DNA from: Streptomyces sp. HUAS MG91
GTDB lineage: Bacteria > Actinomycetota > Actinomycetes > Streptomycetales > Streptomycetaceae
Direction: 5' to 3'
Assembly: GCF_040529335.1 (NCBI RefSeq)
Contig: NZ_CP159534.1
Span: 7,502,001-7,566,000 of the forward strand
Length of the DNA stretch: 64,000 nucleotides
Shown: piece after piece, positions 43,139-51,777 of the stretch
Position numbering within the stretch: position 1 is the first letter of the stretch
How the letters are laid out: each line of letters starts with the position of its first letter
Translations under genes and position numbers: made by a program
The notes under the pieces: model-generated
Told to the model about the DNA's origin: nothing
What the model saw: the letters and a program-made list of their open reading frames with translations, nothing else
Database searches by the model: none

Positions 43139-46100
43139 ATGCCAGCCACGCGTGCGAACGCCGAAGTCGGCCTGCTCGAAGCGGAGATGAGCGACCGGCC
43201 CGAGGGCATGGCCCTCTTCACCGGAGGATGCGCCGCACCGCCGCGCACCCTCGTGGACCTGCTCGACGCGACAGTACGGGCGCACCCCGACGAGCCCGCC
43301 CTCGACGACGGCACCCGCCAACTGACGTACCGCGCACTGGCCGCCGCCGTGGAACACCTACGGCGCGGACTCGACGCGGCCGGGGTCGGGCACGGCGACC
43401 GCGTCGGCATCCGCCTCCCGAGCGGCACGAACGAGCTGTACGTGGCGATCCTCGCGGTCCTCGCCGCCGGCGCGGCCTACGTGCCGGTCGACGCCGACGA
43501 CCCCGACGACCGCGCCGAGCTGGTCTTCGGCGAGGCGGGGGTCAGAACCGTCATCGGCGCCGGACACCGCTTCACGGTGGACAAACCCGCGGACGTGCCC
43601 GCCGCACGGCCCGCACCCGGCGACGACGCGTGGATCATCTTCACGTCCGGTTCGACGGGCAGGCCGAAGGGCGTCGCCGTCCACCACCGCGCCGCCGCGG
43701 CGTTCGTCGACGCGGAGGCCGCGCTGTTCCTCACCGACGATCCGATCGGCCCCGGCGACCGGGTGATGGCCGGGCTGTCCGTCGCGTTCGACGCATCCTG
43801 CGAGGAGATGTGGCTGGCCTGGCGGCACGGCGCCTGCCTGGTACCGGTGCCGCGGGCACAGGTGCGCGGCGGCGCCGACCTCGGCCCCTGGCTGGTCGAG
43901 CAGGAGATCACCGTGATCTCCACCGTGCCCACCCTCGCCGCCCTCTGGGAGCCCGAGACCCTCGACGACGTCCGGCTGCTCATCTTCGGCGGCGAGGCCT
44001 GCCCGCCCGAACTCGCCCGCCGCCTGGTCACCGAGGGCCGCGAGGTGTGGAACACCTACGGGCCCACCGAGACCACGGTCGTCGCCTGCGCCGCCCTGAT
44101 GACGGGCGCCGACCCGGTCCGCATCGGACTGCCCCTGAACGGCTGGGAACTGGCCGTCGTCGACGACGCCGGCCGGCCCGTCCCGATGGGCGGGAGCGGC
44201 CAGCTCGTCATCGGCGGCACCGGACTCGCCCGCTATCTCGACGCCGCCAAGGACGCCGAGAAGTACGCGCCGCTGGAGCCGCTGGGCTGGCCGCGCGCCT
44301 ATCGCAGCGGCGACCTGGTCAGGGCCGACCCGGAAGGGCTCGTCTTCCTCGGGCGCGGCGACGAACAGATCAAGCTCGGCGGCCGGCGCATCGAACTCGG
44401 CGAGGTCGACGCCGCGTTGGCGGCGCTGCCCGGCGTCGCGGGCGCGGCCGCCGCCGTCCGCACGGCCCCCGGCGGCAACCAGCTCCTCGTCGGCTACCTC
44501 GTCACCCAGGACGGCTTCGACCGCACGGCCGCCCTCGGCCGGCTCCGCGCCGAACTGCCCGCGGCCCTCGTACCGTTGCTGGCCCCCGTCGATGACCTGC
44601 CCACCCGCACCTCCGGCAAGGTCGACCGCGACGCGCTGCCCTGGCCGCTGCCCGGCACGGACACCGGCGCCGACGGCACGGCCGAGCAGCTGTACGGCAC
44701 CGAGGCCTGGCTCGCCGAACAGTGGGGCGACATCCTCGGCGTCCCCGTGAGCGGCGCCCGCGACGACTTCTTCGCACTCGGCGGCGGCAGCCTGGCCGCC
44801 GCCCGGCTCACCACACGGCTGCGCACCCGCTACCCGGACGCCGCCGTCATCGACATCTACGAACGGCCCGTCCTGCGCAAACTGGCCCGCAGGCTGGAGA
44901 AGTCCGCGCAGAACGACGGCGCCACCCGCACCGTCGCCCCTGTTCCCCGGCGCACCCAGGCGGCCCAGACCGCCCTGCTGCTGCCGCTGTTCACCCTCGT
45001 AGGACTGCGCTGGACCGTCGCCCTCGCGGCACTCGGCAACGTCCTGCACCGGCTCGGCCCCTACCCGTGGGCGCCGTCCGCCTCCTGGTGGCTCGTCGCC
45101 GCCGGCGCACTCGTCCTGTACAGCCCGCCGGGGCGGCTGGCCGTCGCGGCGGGCGGCGCCCGGCTGCTGCTGCGCGGCGTCGAACCCGGCACCTACCCGC
45201 GCGGCGGCCGGGTCCACCTGCGCCTGTGGACCGCCGAACGCCTCGCCGAGTACAGCGGCGCGACCTCCCTGACCGGCTCCTGGCTCGAACGGTACGCGCG
45301 GGCCCTCGGCGCCCGGGTCGGCGCCGACGTCGACCTGCACTCGCTGCCCCCGGTCACCGGTCTGCTCAAGCTGGGCCGCGGCTGCGCCGTCGAGGCCGAG
45401 GTCGACCTGTCCGGGCACTGGCTCGACGGCGACCGGCTGGAGATCGGCGCGGTCAAGGTCGGCGCGGGGGCCGTCGTCGGCACCCGCAGCGTGCTCTTCC
45501 CGGGCGCCCGGGTCGGCAAGCGCGCCGAGGTCGCCCCCGGCTCGGCCGTGCGCGGACAACTGCCCACCGGCCAGCGCTGGGCGGGCTCACCCGCCGTCAA
45601 ACTCGGCAAGGCCCGGCGCGACTGGCCGCGCGAGCGACCCCCGCGCGCCGTGCTCTGGCGCGCCATGTACGGCCTGACGGGCAGCACCCTCAGCCTGCTT
45701 CCGGTCCTCGCCGCGCTCCCCGCGCTGTGCCTGGCCCGCACCTTCGTGCCCGCCGACGCCGCCCTCGGGGAGGCCGTACGCGGCGCCCTGGGCGCGCTCG
45801 TCCCCGCGACCCTGCTCTTCGGCCTCGCCTTCGCCGCGCTGATCCTCGTCGGCGTCCGGCTGCTCAGCCTCGGCCTGCGCGCCGGCACCCGGCCCACGCA
45901 CAGCCGCACCGGCTGGCAGGCGTGGACCGTCACCCAGCTCATGGACCAGTCCCGGCAGACCCTCTTCCCGCTGTACGCCGGACTCGTCACCCCTGTCTGG
46001 ATGCGGCTGCTCGGCATGCGCGTGGGGCGCGGCGCCGAGGTGTCCACCGTGCTCGGGCTGCCCGGCCTGACCACAGTGGGGGAGGGCGCCTTCCTCGCCG

Positions 46101-47032
46101 ACGACACCCTGACCGCCCCGTACGAACTCGGCGGCGGCTGGATCCGCGTCGGCCGCGCCGACATCGGACGGCGCGCCTTCCTCGGCAACTCCGGCATGAC
46201 CGCACCCGGCCGCGCCGTCCCCGACGACGGCCTGGTCGGCGTGTTGTCGGCCACCCCCAAGAAGGCCCGGCGGGGCAGCTCCTACCTGGGCCTGCCCCCG
46301 GTCGAACTGCCCCGCACGGTCGCCGTCCGCGACGACCGCCGCACCTACGCGCCGCCCGCCCGGCTCAAGGCGGCCCGCGCCCTGGTCGAACTGTGCCGGC
46401 TCGTCCCTGTGTGCTGCTCGGCGGCGCTGTTCGTCCTCGTGGCCGCGGCCCTCACCGCCGCCGCGGCCCACGGCTGGTGGCTCGCGGCACTGCTGTCCGG
46501 CGCGGTGCTGCTGGGCGCCGGGGCGCTCGGGTGCCTCGTCTCCGTCGCCGCCAAGTGGCTGCTCGTCGGCCGGCACCGGCCCGGGGAACACCCGCTGTGG
46601 TGCGGTTTCGTGTGGCGGGGCGAGCTCGCCGACACCTTCGTCGAGACGGTCGCCGTGCCCTGGCTCGCCGGGGCCGTCCCCGGCACCCCGGTGCTGACGC
46701 TGTGGCTGCGCGCCCTCGGCGCGCGGATCGGCCGGGGCGCGTGGTGCGAGACCTACTGGCTCCCGGAGACCGACCTCGTCACCGTCGGACCGGCCGCGAG
46801 CGTCAACCGGGGCTGTGTCCTGCAGACCCACCTCTTCCATGATCGGATCCTGCGGACGGATACTGTTGTTCTCCGTGCGGGCGCCACGCTGGGCCCGGGC
46901 GGAGTCGTCCTGCCGGGCAGCGAGATCGGAGCCCGTACGACCCTGGGCCCCGCGTCCCTCGTCATGGCCGGCGAGTCGGTACCGGCGGACACCCGCTGGC
47001 TGGGCAACCCGATCGAGGCCTGGCGCCCCTGA
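43139..47032 (+). CDS. Pls/PosA-family single-module poly(amino acid) synthetase
   Basis: The product is 1297 residues from ATG 43139 (AGGA upstream). Residues ~20-510 are an adenylation domain (FTSGSTGRPKG at ~167, AFDASCEEMWLAW, WNTYGPTETT, LPTRTSGKVDRDALP). A carrier domain follows with LGGGSLAAARL (Ser ~549). The rest has six membrane helices (near 610, 650, 845, 890, 1085 and 1115) separating three soluble hexapeptide-repeat-like domains (~684-820, ~937-1067, ~1154-1297). This is the epsilon-poly-L-lysine synthetase architecture and length: one module that iteratively links one amino acid by isopeptide bonds. The monomer is probably a basic amino acid, but the specificity code was not verified. 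Confidence 0.85.
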   Translation: MPATRANAEVGLLEAEMSDRPEGMALFTGGCAAPPRTLVDLLDATVRAHPDEPALDDGTRQLTYRALAAAVEHLRRGLDAAGVGHGDRVGIRLPSGTNELYVAILAVLAAGAAYVPVDADDPDDRAELVFGEAGVRTVIGAGHRFTVDKPADVPAARPAPGDDAWIIFTSGSTGRPKGVAVHHRAAAAFVDAEAALFLTDDPIGPGDRVMAGLSVAFDASCEEMWLAWRHGACLVPVPRAQVRGGADLGPWLVEQEITVISTVPTLAALWEPETLDDVRLLIFGGEACPPELARRLVTEGREVWNTYGPTETTVVACAALMTGADPVRIGLPLNGWELAVVDDAGRPVPMGGSGQLVIGGTGLARYLDAAKDAEKYAPLEPLGWPRAYRSGDLVRADPEGLVFLGRGDEQIKLGGRRIELGEVDAALAALPGVAGAAAAVRTAPGGNQLLVGYLVTQDGFDRTAALGRLRAELPAALVPLLAPVDDLPTRTSGKVDRDALPWPLPGTDTGADGTAEQLYGTEAWLAEQWGDILGVPVSGARDDFFALGGGSLAAARLTTRLRTRYPDAAVIDIYERPVLRKLARRLEKSAQNDGATRTVAPVPRRTQAAQTALLLPLFTLVGLRWTVALAALGNVLHRLGPYPWAPSASWWLVAAGALVLYSPPGRLAVAAGGARLLLRGVEPGTYPRGGRVHLRLWTAERLAEYSGATSLTGSWLERYARALGARVGADVDLHSLPPVTGLLKLGRGCAVEAEVDLSGHWLDGDRLEIGAVKVGAGAVVGTRSVLFPGARVGKRAEVAPGSAVRGQLPTGQRWAGSPAVKLGKARRDWPRERPPRAVLWRAMYGLTGSTLSLLPVLAALPALCLARTFVPADAALGEAVRGALGALVPATLLFGLAFAALILVGVRLLSLGLRAGTRPTHSRTGWQAWTVTQLMDQSRQTLFPLYAGLVTPVWMRLLGMRVGRGAEVSTVLGLPGLTTVGEGAFLADDTLTAPYELGGGWIRVGRADIGRRAFLGNSGMTAPGRAVPDDGLVGVLSATPKKARRGSSYLGLPPVELPRTVAVRDDRRTYAPPARLKAARALVELCRLVPVCCSAALFVLVAAALTAAAAHGWWLAALLSGAVLLGAGALGCLVSVAAKWLLVGRHRPGEHPLWCGFVWRGELADTFVETVAVPWLAGAVPGTPVLTLWLRALGARIGRGAWCETYWLPETDLVTVGPAASVNRGCVLQTHLFHDRILRTDTVVLRAGATLGPGGVVLPGSEIGARTTLGPASLVMAGESVPADTRWLGNPIEAWRP

Positions 47033-47034
47033 AG

Positions 47035-47064
47035 CGGCGGGCCGCCCTCGACGACGGCCCGCCG
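47035..47064 (+). terminator. hairpin between synthetase and M1 peptidase genes
   Basis: CGGCGGGCC (47035-47043) and GGCCCGCCG (47056-47064) form a 9-bp stem with a 12-base loop, directly after the synthetase stop. It could terminate part of the transcript before the peptidase gene 40 bp on. Confidence 0.4.
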
Positions 47065-47103
47065 GCGCACCGTACGAGGACAGGGCAGGGGAGCGGACCA
47101 GGC

Positions 47104-48423
47104 GTGAGCGGGCACCACAGATCGGCACCGGACCCCTACTTCCCGGGCCACGGCGACGCCCGCTTCCGGGTCCACCGCTACGAACTGGCCCTGGACTACC
47201 GGCCGGTGCCGAACCGGCTCGCGGGCACCGCCCGGCTCAGCGCGATCGCGGGCCGCGCCCCGCTCACCGAGTTCCAGCTGAACCTGGGCGACTTCCGCAT
47301 CGACCGCATCCGCGTCGACGGCCGCCCCACGCACTACACCCTGCGCGGCGGCAAACTGCGCGTGCGCCCCGCCAAGCCGCTGGCCGCGAGCGCCGCGTTC
47401 ACCGTCGACGTGCACTACTCGGGCAACCCCCGGCCGGTCAGCAGCCCCTGGGGCGGCCTCGGCTGGGAGGAGCTGACCGACGGCGCGCTGGTCGCCAGCC
47501 AGCCGGTGGGGGCGCCGTCCTGGTACCCGTGCAACGACCGGCCCGCGGACAAGGCCGCGTACCAGATCTCCGTCACCGCACCCTCGGCGTACGAGGTGGT
47601 GACCGGCGGCCGGCTGCTGACCCGCACCACGCGGGCCTCCACCACCACCTGGCTCTACGAACAGCCCGCGCCGACGTCGAGCTATCTGGTCGGCCTGTCC
47701 ATCGGCAAGTACCAGACGGTGCTGCTCGGCGACCCGGGGCTCAGGGGAGTGCCGCAGACCGGCCACTTCCCGGCCCGGCTCCTCGCCGACTTCTCCCGGG
47801 ACTTCGCCCGGCAGCCGCGGATGATGAACCTCTTCGAGGAGCTCTTCGGGCCCTACCCCTTCGGCGAGTACGCCGTCGTGGTCGCCGACGAGGAACTCGA
47901 CATCCCGGTCGAGGCCCAGGGAATGTCGCTCTTCGGCGTCAACCACGTGGACGGCGCCCGGGGCGCGGAGCGGCTCGTCGCGCACGAACTCGCCCACCAG
48001 TGGTTCGGCAACAGCGTCACCGTCGCCGACTGGCGGCACATCTGGCTCAACGAGGGCCCGGCCAAGTACGCGGAGTGGCTGTGGTCCGAGCGCTCGGGCG
48101 CCCACCCCGCCCGTGAACTGGCCCTGGCCGCCCACCGCTCGCTCGCCGCTCAGCCCCAGGACCTCCAACTCGCCGATCCGGGGCGCAAGTCGATGTTCGA
48201 CGACCGGCTCTACGAGCGCGGCGCGCTCACCGTGCACGCGGTCCGCCACGCCCTCGGCGACGCCGCGTTCTTCCGGATGCTGCGCGAGTGGACCGCCGTC
48301 CACCGGCACGGAGTGGTCAGCACCGAGATGTTCACCGCGCACGCCGCCCGCTTCGCCCCCCGCCCGCTGGACGACCTCTTCGAGGTCTGGCTGTACGAGA
48401 GGCAGCTGCCCCCTCTCCCCTAG
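47104..48423 (+). CDS. M1-family zinc metallopeptidase, candidate polymer-degrading enzyme
   Basis: The product is 439 residues from GTG 47104. Zinc ligands are H294-E-L-A-H298 and E317 (WLNEG), i.e. HEXXH-X18-E. The aminopeptidase GXMEN motif is replaced by IPVEAQGMSLFG, so free N-terminus recognition may differ. No signal peptide is evident. In epsilon-polylysine producers a zinc M1-type peptidase (Pld) sits next to pls and degrades the polymer. The same pairing here suggests a self-protecting depolymerase. It is shorter than typical 800+ residue aminopeptidases. Confidence 0.85.
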   Translation: MSGHHRSAPDPYFPGHGDARFRVHRYELALDYRPVPNRLAGTARLSAIAGRAPLTEFQLNLGDFRIDRIRVDGRPTHYTLRGGKLRVRPAKPLAASAAFTVDVHYSGNPRPVSSPWGGLGWEELTDGALVASQPVGAPSWYPCNDRPADKAAYQISVTAPSAYEVVTGGRLLTRTTRASTTTWLYEQPAPTSSYLVGLSIGKYQTVLLGDPGLRGVPQTGHFPARLLADFSRDFARQPRMMNLFEELFGPYPFGEYAVVVADEELDIPVEAQGMSLFGVNHVDGARGAERLVAHELAHQWFGNSVTVADWRHIWLNEGPAKYAEWLWSERSGAHPARELALAAHRSLAAQPQDLQLADPGRKSMFDDRLYERGALTVHAVRHALGDAAFFRMLREWTAVHRHGVVSTEMFTAHAARFAPRPLDDLFEVWLYERQLPPLP

Positions 48424-48432
48424 GGTCGGGTC

Positions 48433-48864
48433 ATGGATCATGAACCGATGCGCAGTGTCGCCGAATTCCGCGCGGCGTTCGACGGACAGGCGGACGCCAC
48501 ACGCCCCGAACTGGCCGAACTGAGGCGGGAGCTGCTCACCGAAGAGGCGCGGGAGGCGGCCGAGGCCCTGACCCACCTCGCCGAGTCGCTGCGCACCGGC
48601 GCCGATCCGGCCGCGGCGTACACGGCGCTGGCCAAGGAACTCGCCGACGTCCTCTACGTCACCTATGGCGCCGCGGACGCCCTGGGCATCGACCTGCCGG
48701 CCGTCTTCGCCGAGGTCCACCGGTCCAACATGAGCAAGCGGGACGCGGACGGCCAGGTCCTGCGCCGGGCCGACGGCAAGGTCCTCAAGGGCCCCGGCTA
48801 CCGGCCGCCGGACCTCGACGGGCTCGTCGAGTGGCCGGGCGCGACGGCCCGCCGCGAACCGTGA
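48433..48864 (+). CDS. MazG-like nucleotide pyrophosphohydrolase domain protein
   Basis: The product is 143 residues. An all-alpha MazG-like/NTP-PPase pattern is visible: LRRELLTEEAREAAEALTHL (EExxE-type metal site) and AKELADVLYVTYGAADALGI (ExxD). The C-terminus (NMSKRDADGQVLRRADGKVL, KGPGYRPPDL) matches the tail of small MazG-like phosphohydrolases. It likely hydrolyses a nucleoside triphosphate to monophosphate and PPi. It starts 9 bp after the peptidase stop. Confidence 0.75.
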   Translation: MDHEPMRSVAEFRAAFDGQADATRPELAELRRELLTEEAREAAEALTHLAESLRTGADPAAAYTALAKELADVLYVTYGAADALGIDLPAVFAEVHRSNMSKRDADGQVLRRADGKVLKGPGYRPPDLDGLVEWPGATARREP

Positions 48865-48879
48865 GGCGGGGCCGCGCCG

Positions 48880-49779
48880 TCACACGGTGTGCGGCCCCAT
48901 GTCGTAGCGCTCCTTGACCAGTTCGAGGTGGAGCCAGCTCTCCACCTCGCGCACCCGCGGCAGCTCCCGCATCTCCTCCAGCGTGGTGCGGACGGCGGCG
49001 AAGGACTCGGCGGTGATGGTGCCGACCAGCTCGGCGCTGCCCAGACACGTGGACAGGAACGTCACCCGGGAGAGGGCGGCCACCCGCCGCGCCGTCTCCG
49101 CCGCCGCGCCGGTCACCCGCAGGCTGAACCCGCACAGATAGCCCATCCCGAGCACCTCGGGCCGCACCAGCGCGACCACCTGGGCCACGCCCCCGTCGAG
49201 GAGGCGCAGCGTGCGGGAGCGGGTGGCGCCCGCCGACAGCCCGATCCGAGCCGCCAGCTCGGCGAACGGCAGCCGCCCGTCCTCCTCCAGCTCCGCGAGG
49301 ATCCGCTCGTCCACGGCGTCCTGCGGCGCGACGGTCGGCTCCTCGGCCGGCAGATACGGGTCCTTCACGTGCCGCGTCGCGATCAGCGGGTCCACGCAGC
49401 GCACCCCGTCGAGCGCCCGGATGTGCTCGATCGTCCGCTCCAGCTCGTCGAACCCCGCCGTCCGCAGCTCCGTCATGATCGACCGGCGCCCGCTGGTCAG
49501 CGTCACGAACGGGGCCGCGGACAGCTCGGCGATCGCGCGCGCGACCGGCCCCGCGGCGCCCTCCGTGCCGATGGCCAGATGCGCGGAGGCGGTCAGCCGC
49601 CGCACGGCGGGATGGGTGATGGCCACGACGCGCACCGCGCCCGACTCCTGGAGCCGCTGCACCCGCATCCGGGTCGCCGGCCGGGACAGGCCCACCCGCT
49701 GGGCCAGCGTCTCGTAGGTCAGCCGGCCGTCGGTCTGCAGCTCGCGCACGATCGCCAGGTCGGTCTCGTCGAGATCCAC
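48880..49779 (-). CDS. Lrp/AsnC-family regulator with duplicated domains
   Basis: The product is 299 residues, roughly twice the normal Lrp length. It has two AsnC-type helix-turn-helix units: LDETDLAIVRELQTDGRLTY, ETLAQRVGLSRPATRMRVQR, and later VDERILAELEEDGRLPFAEL, AARIGLSAGATRSRTLRLLD. Each is followed by a RAM-like sensor half. Tandem forms occur in actinobacteria and likely act as pseudodimers sensing an amino acid or related metabolite. Divergent from the dehydrogenase/aldolase operon, which it may control. Confidence 0.85.
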   Translation of the reverse strand: MDLDETDLAIVRELQTDGRLTYETLAQRVGLSRPATRMRVQRLQESGAVRVVAITHPAVRRLTASAHLAIGTEGAAGPVARAIAELSAAPFVTLTSGRRSIMTELRTAGFDELERTIEHIRALDGVRCVDPLIATRHVKDPYLPAEEPTVAPQDAVDERILAELEEDGRLPFAELAARIGLSAGATRSRTLRLLDGGVAQVVALVRPEVLGMGYLCGFSLRVTGAAAETARRVAALSRVTFLSTCLGSAELVGTITAESFAAVRTTLEEMRELPRVREVESWLHLELVKERYDMGPHTV

Positions 49780-49899
49780 GGGTCGGTCCCCTCGGTCAGC
49801 GGTTCGGCCCGGCCGTGGCGCGGCCGGGGTCTGGGGTCATTCTCGGACAGCTCCCGGACAGTGCGACCGTACCGTTGGAGGTGGACAAGAGCGGCAGTC

Positions 49900-49913
49900 G
49901 AAACGTAAGTTTC
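49900..49913. promoter_or_regulatory. GAAAC-N4-GTTTC palindrome
   Basis: GAAACGTAAGTTTC is a perfect 5+4+5 dyad 39 bp before the dehydrogenase start, in the divergent region with the Lrp gene, and stands out as AT-rich against the background. Likely operator, binder unknown. Confidence 0.45.
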
Positions 49914-49951
49914 ATTCCCATGTTGCGATCGAATTATTCCTGGAGGACGGT

Positions 49952-50953
49952 GTGACGCGTCCCGTCGCCGTGATCACCGAGACGGCGGAGCTCGACCCCG
50001 AGCCGGGCCTGCGCCTGCTGTCCGAGGCCGGCTTCGAGGCCCGGCTCGTCGGCAGCCGCGACCCGGAGGCCATCGCCGCCGCCGCGCACGACGCCGTCGC
50101 GCTGATCGTCGGGTACGCCCGTGTCGACGCGGCGCTGCTCGACCGGCTGCCCGCCGTGCGGATGCTCGCCACCATGTCGGCGGGGACCGACATGATCGAC
50201 GTCCAGGAGGCGGAGCGGCGCGGCCTGTGGGTGGCCAACCTGCCGGACGCGGCCACCGAGGACGTCGCCGTGCACGCCCTCGCCCAGGCGCTCGCCCTCG
50301 TCCGCCGCCTGCCGCAGGCCGACGCCCTGGTCCGGGGCGGCGGCTGGAGCGACGACTTCATCGAAGTCCCACGCCGGTCGAGCGAGTTGACGCTCGGGCT
50401 GCTCGGCTTCGGCCGCATCGCCCGCATGCTCGCCCGGATCGCCGCCCCGCTCTTCGGGCGGGTCGTCGCCCACGACCCGCACGCCACCGGCCGGCCCGAC
50501 GGCGTCGACCTGGTCGACCTGGACACGCTGATCGCCGACGCGGACGTGCTCTCCCTGCACATCCCGTCCACCCCGCGGACCCGCGGCATGATCGACGGCC
50601 CGCTCCTGGCCCGGATGCGGCCCGGCAGCCTCCTCGTGAACGTCGCCCGGGGTGATCTGGTCGACCCCGGCGCGCTGCTCACCGCCCTCGACGGCGGCCC
50701 GCTCGCCGGCGCCGCCCTCGACGTCTTCCCGACCGAGCCGCCCGCCGCCGACGACCCGCTGCGCACCCACCCCCGGCTGCTGCTCTCCCCGCACAGCGCC
50801 TTCCTCACCGACGCCTCGCTGCACGCCTACGCCACCGACCCCGCGCGCAACGTCATCGCCTGGTGGACCACCGGCCGCCCGCACACCCCGGTGACCGGCC
50901 CGGCCACCACCCCCGCCCCCGGCACCACACCCCGGCAAGGAGCCCCCGCGTGA
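49952..50953 (+). CDS. D-isomer-specific 2-hydroxyacid dehydrogenase
   Basis: The product is 333 residues from GTG 49952, with GGAGG upstream. The NAD-binding fold is ELTLGLLGFGRIARMLARIA, the 2-hydroxyacid signature VLSLHIPSTPRTRGMIDGPL, and the catalytic Arg/Glu/His are in VNVARGDLVD, FPTEPPAADDP and LSPHSAFLT. It interconverts a 2-keto and 2-hydroxy acid. The stop overlaps the aldolase gene start (GTGA), implying linked steps. The last ~25 residues are a Pro/Thr tail. Confidence 0.85.
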   Translation: MTRPVAVITETAELDPEPGLRLLSEAGFEARLVGSRDPEAIAAAAHDAVALIVGYARVDAALLDRLPAVRMLATMSAGTDMIDVQEAERRGLWVANLPDAATEDVAVHALAQALALVRRLPQADALVRGGGWSDDFIEVPRRSSELTLGLLGFGRIARMLARIAAPLFGRVVAHDPHATGRPDGVDLVDLDTLIADADVLSLHIPSTPRTRGMIDGPLLARMRPGSLLVNVARGDLVDPGALLTALDGGPLAGAALDVFPTEPPAADDPLRTHPRLLLSPHSAFLTDASLHAYATDPARNVIAWWTTGRPHTPVTGPATTPAPGTTPRQGAPA

Positions 50954-51741
50954 CCGACATCCTCACCACACCCGCCCCGGCCGCCGACGCCGCCACCGAG
51001 GAACTGCGCCTGCGCCGCGAACTCGCCGCCGTCTACCGGCTCGTCGCGCACTTCCGCATGACCGACCTGATCTTCACCCACATCTCCCAGCGGCTGCCGG
51101 GCCCCGACCACCACTTCCTCATCAACCCCTACGGGCTGCTCTTCGAGGAGATCACCGCCTCGAACCTGGTCAAGATCGACCTCGACGGCAACCCGGTCGA
51201 GCCGACCCCGCACCCGGTCAACCCGGCCGGATTCGTCATCCACAGCGCGATCCACAAGGCCCGCACCGACGCCCACTGCGTGCTGCACACGCACACCAAG
51301 GCGGGCTGCGCCGTCGCCGCGCAGCAGGGCGGCCTGCTGCCGGTGAACCAGATGTCGATGGAGTTCCACAACCGCGTCGGCTACCACGACTACGAGGGCG
51401 TCGCCCTCAACCTCGACGAGCAGCAGCGCCTCGTCGCCGACCTCGGCGGCCACCCCGCGCTCATCCTGCGCAACCACGGCCTGCTGACCGTCGGCGACAG
51501 CGCCAAGCAGGCGTTCCTGCGCATGTACTACCTGGAGAAGGCCTGCGAGATCCAGGTCACCGCCCAGGCCGGCGGCACCCCGCTGATCCTCCCCTCGGAC
51601 CAGGTCGCCGAGTACACCGCCCAGCAGCTCACCGGCGAGGGCGAGGCGGCCTCCGACTTCGAGGACCACGACGCCTACGACCTGGCCTGGGGCGCCCTGC
51701 TGCGCCTCGTCGAGCGCGTGGCGCCCGACTACAAGGACTGA
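50950..51741 (+). CDS. class II aldolase/adducin-family protein
   Basis: The product is 263 residues from GTG 50950. Zinc ligands are visible in VLHTHTKAGCAVAAQ (HTH) and the later His in LRNHGLLTVGDSAKQAFLRM; ELRLRRELAAVYRLVAHFRM, TDLIFTHISQRLPG opens the domain. The family includes fuculose-phosphate aldolases and decarboxylases. With the coupled hydroxyacid dehydrogenase and the nearby PucR-controlled operon, a role in breakdown of a small carboxylate is likely. Confidence 0.82.
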   Translation: MTDILTTPAPAADAATEELRLRRELAAVYRLVAHFRMTDLIFTHISQRLPGPDHHFLINPYGLLFEEITASNLVKIDLDGNPVEPTPHPVNPAGFVIHSAIHKARTDAHCVLHTHTKAGCAVAAQQGGLLPVNQMSMEFHNRVGYHDYEGVALNLDEQQRLVADLGGHPALILRNHGLLTVGDSAKQAFLRMYYLEKACEIQVTAQAGGTPLILPSDQVAEYTAQQLTGEGEAASDFEDHDAYDLAWGALLRLVERVAPDYKD

Positions 51742-51753
51742 CGGGCACAAGGA

Positions 51754-51776
51754 CCGACCGGTCGAAGACCGATCGG
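51754..51776. terminator. hairpin between convergent aldolase and PucR genes
   Basis: CCGACCGGTC (51754-51763) pairs with GACCGATCGG (51767-51776) with one mismatch across loop GAA, between two convergent stops. Confidence 0.5.
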
Positions 51777-51777
51777 G

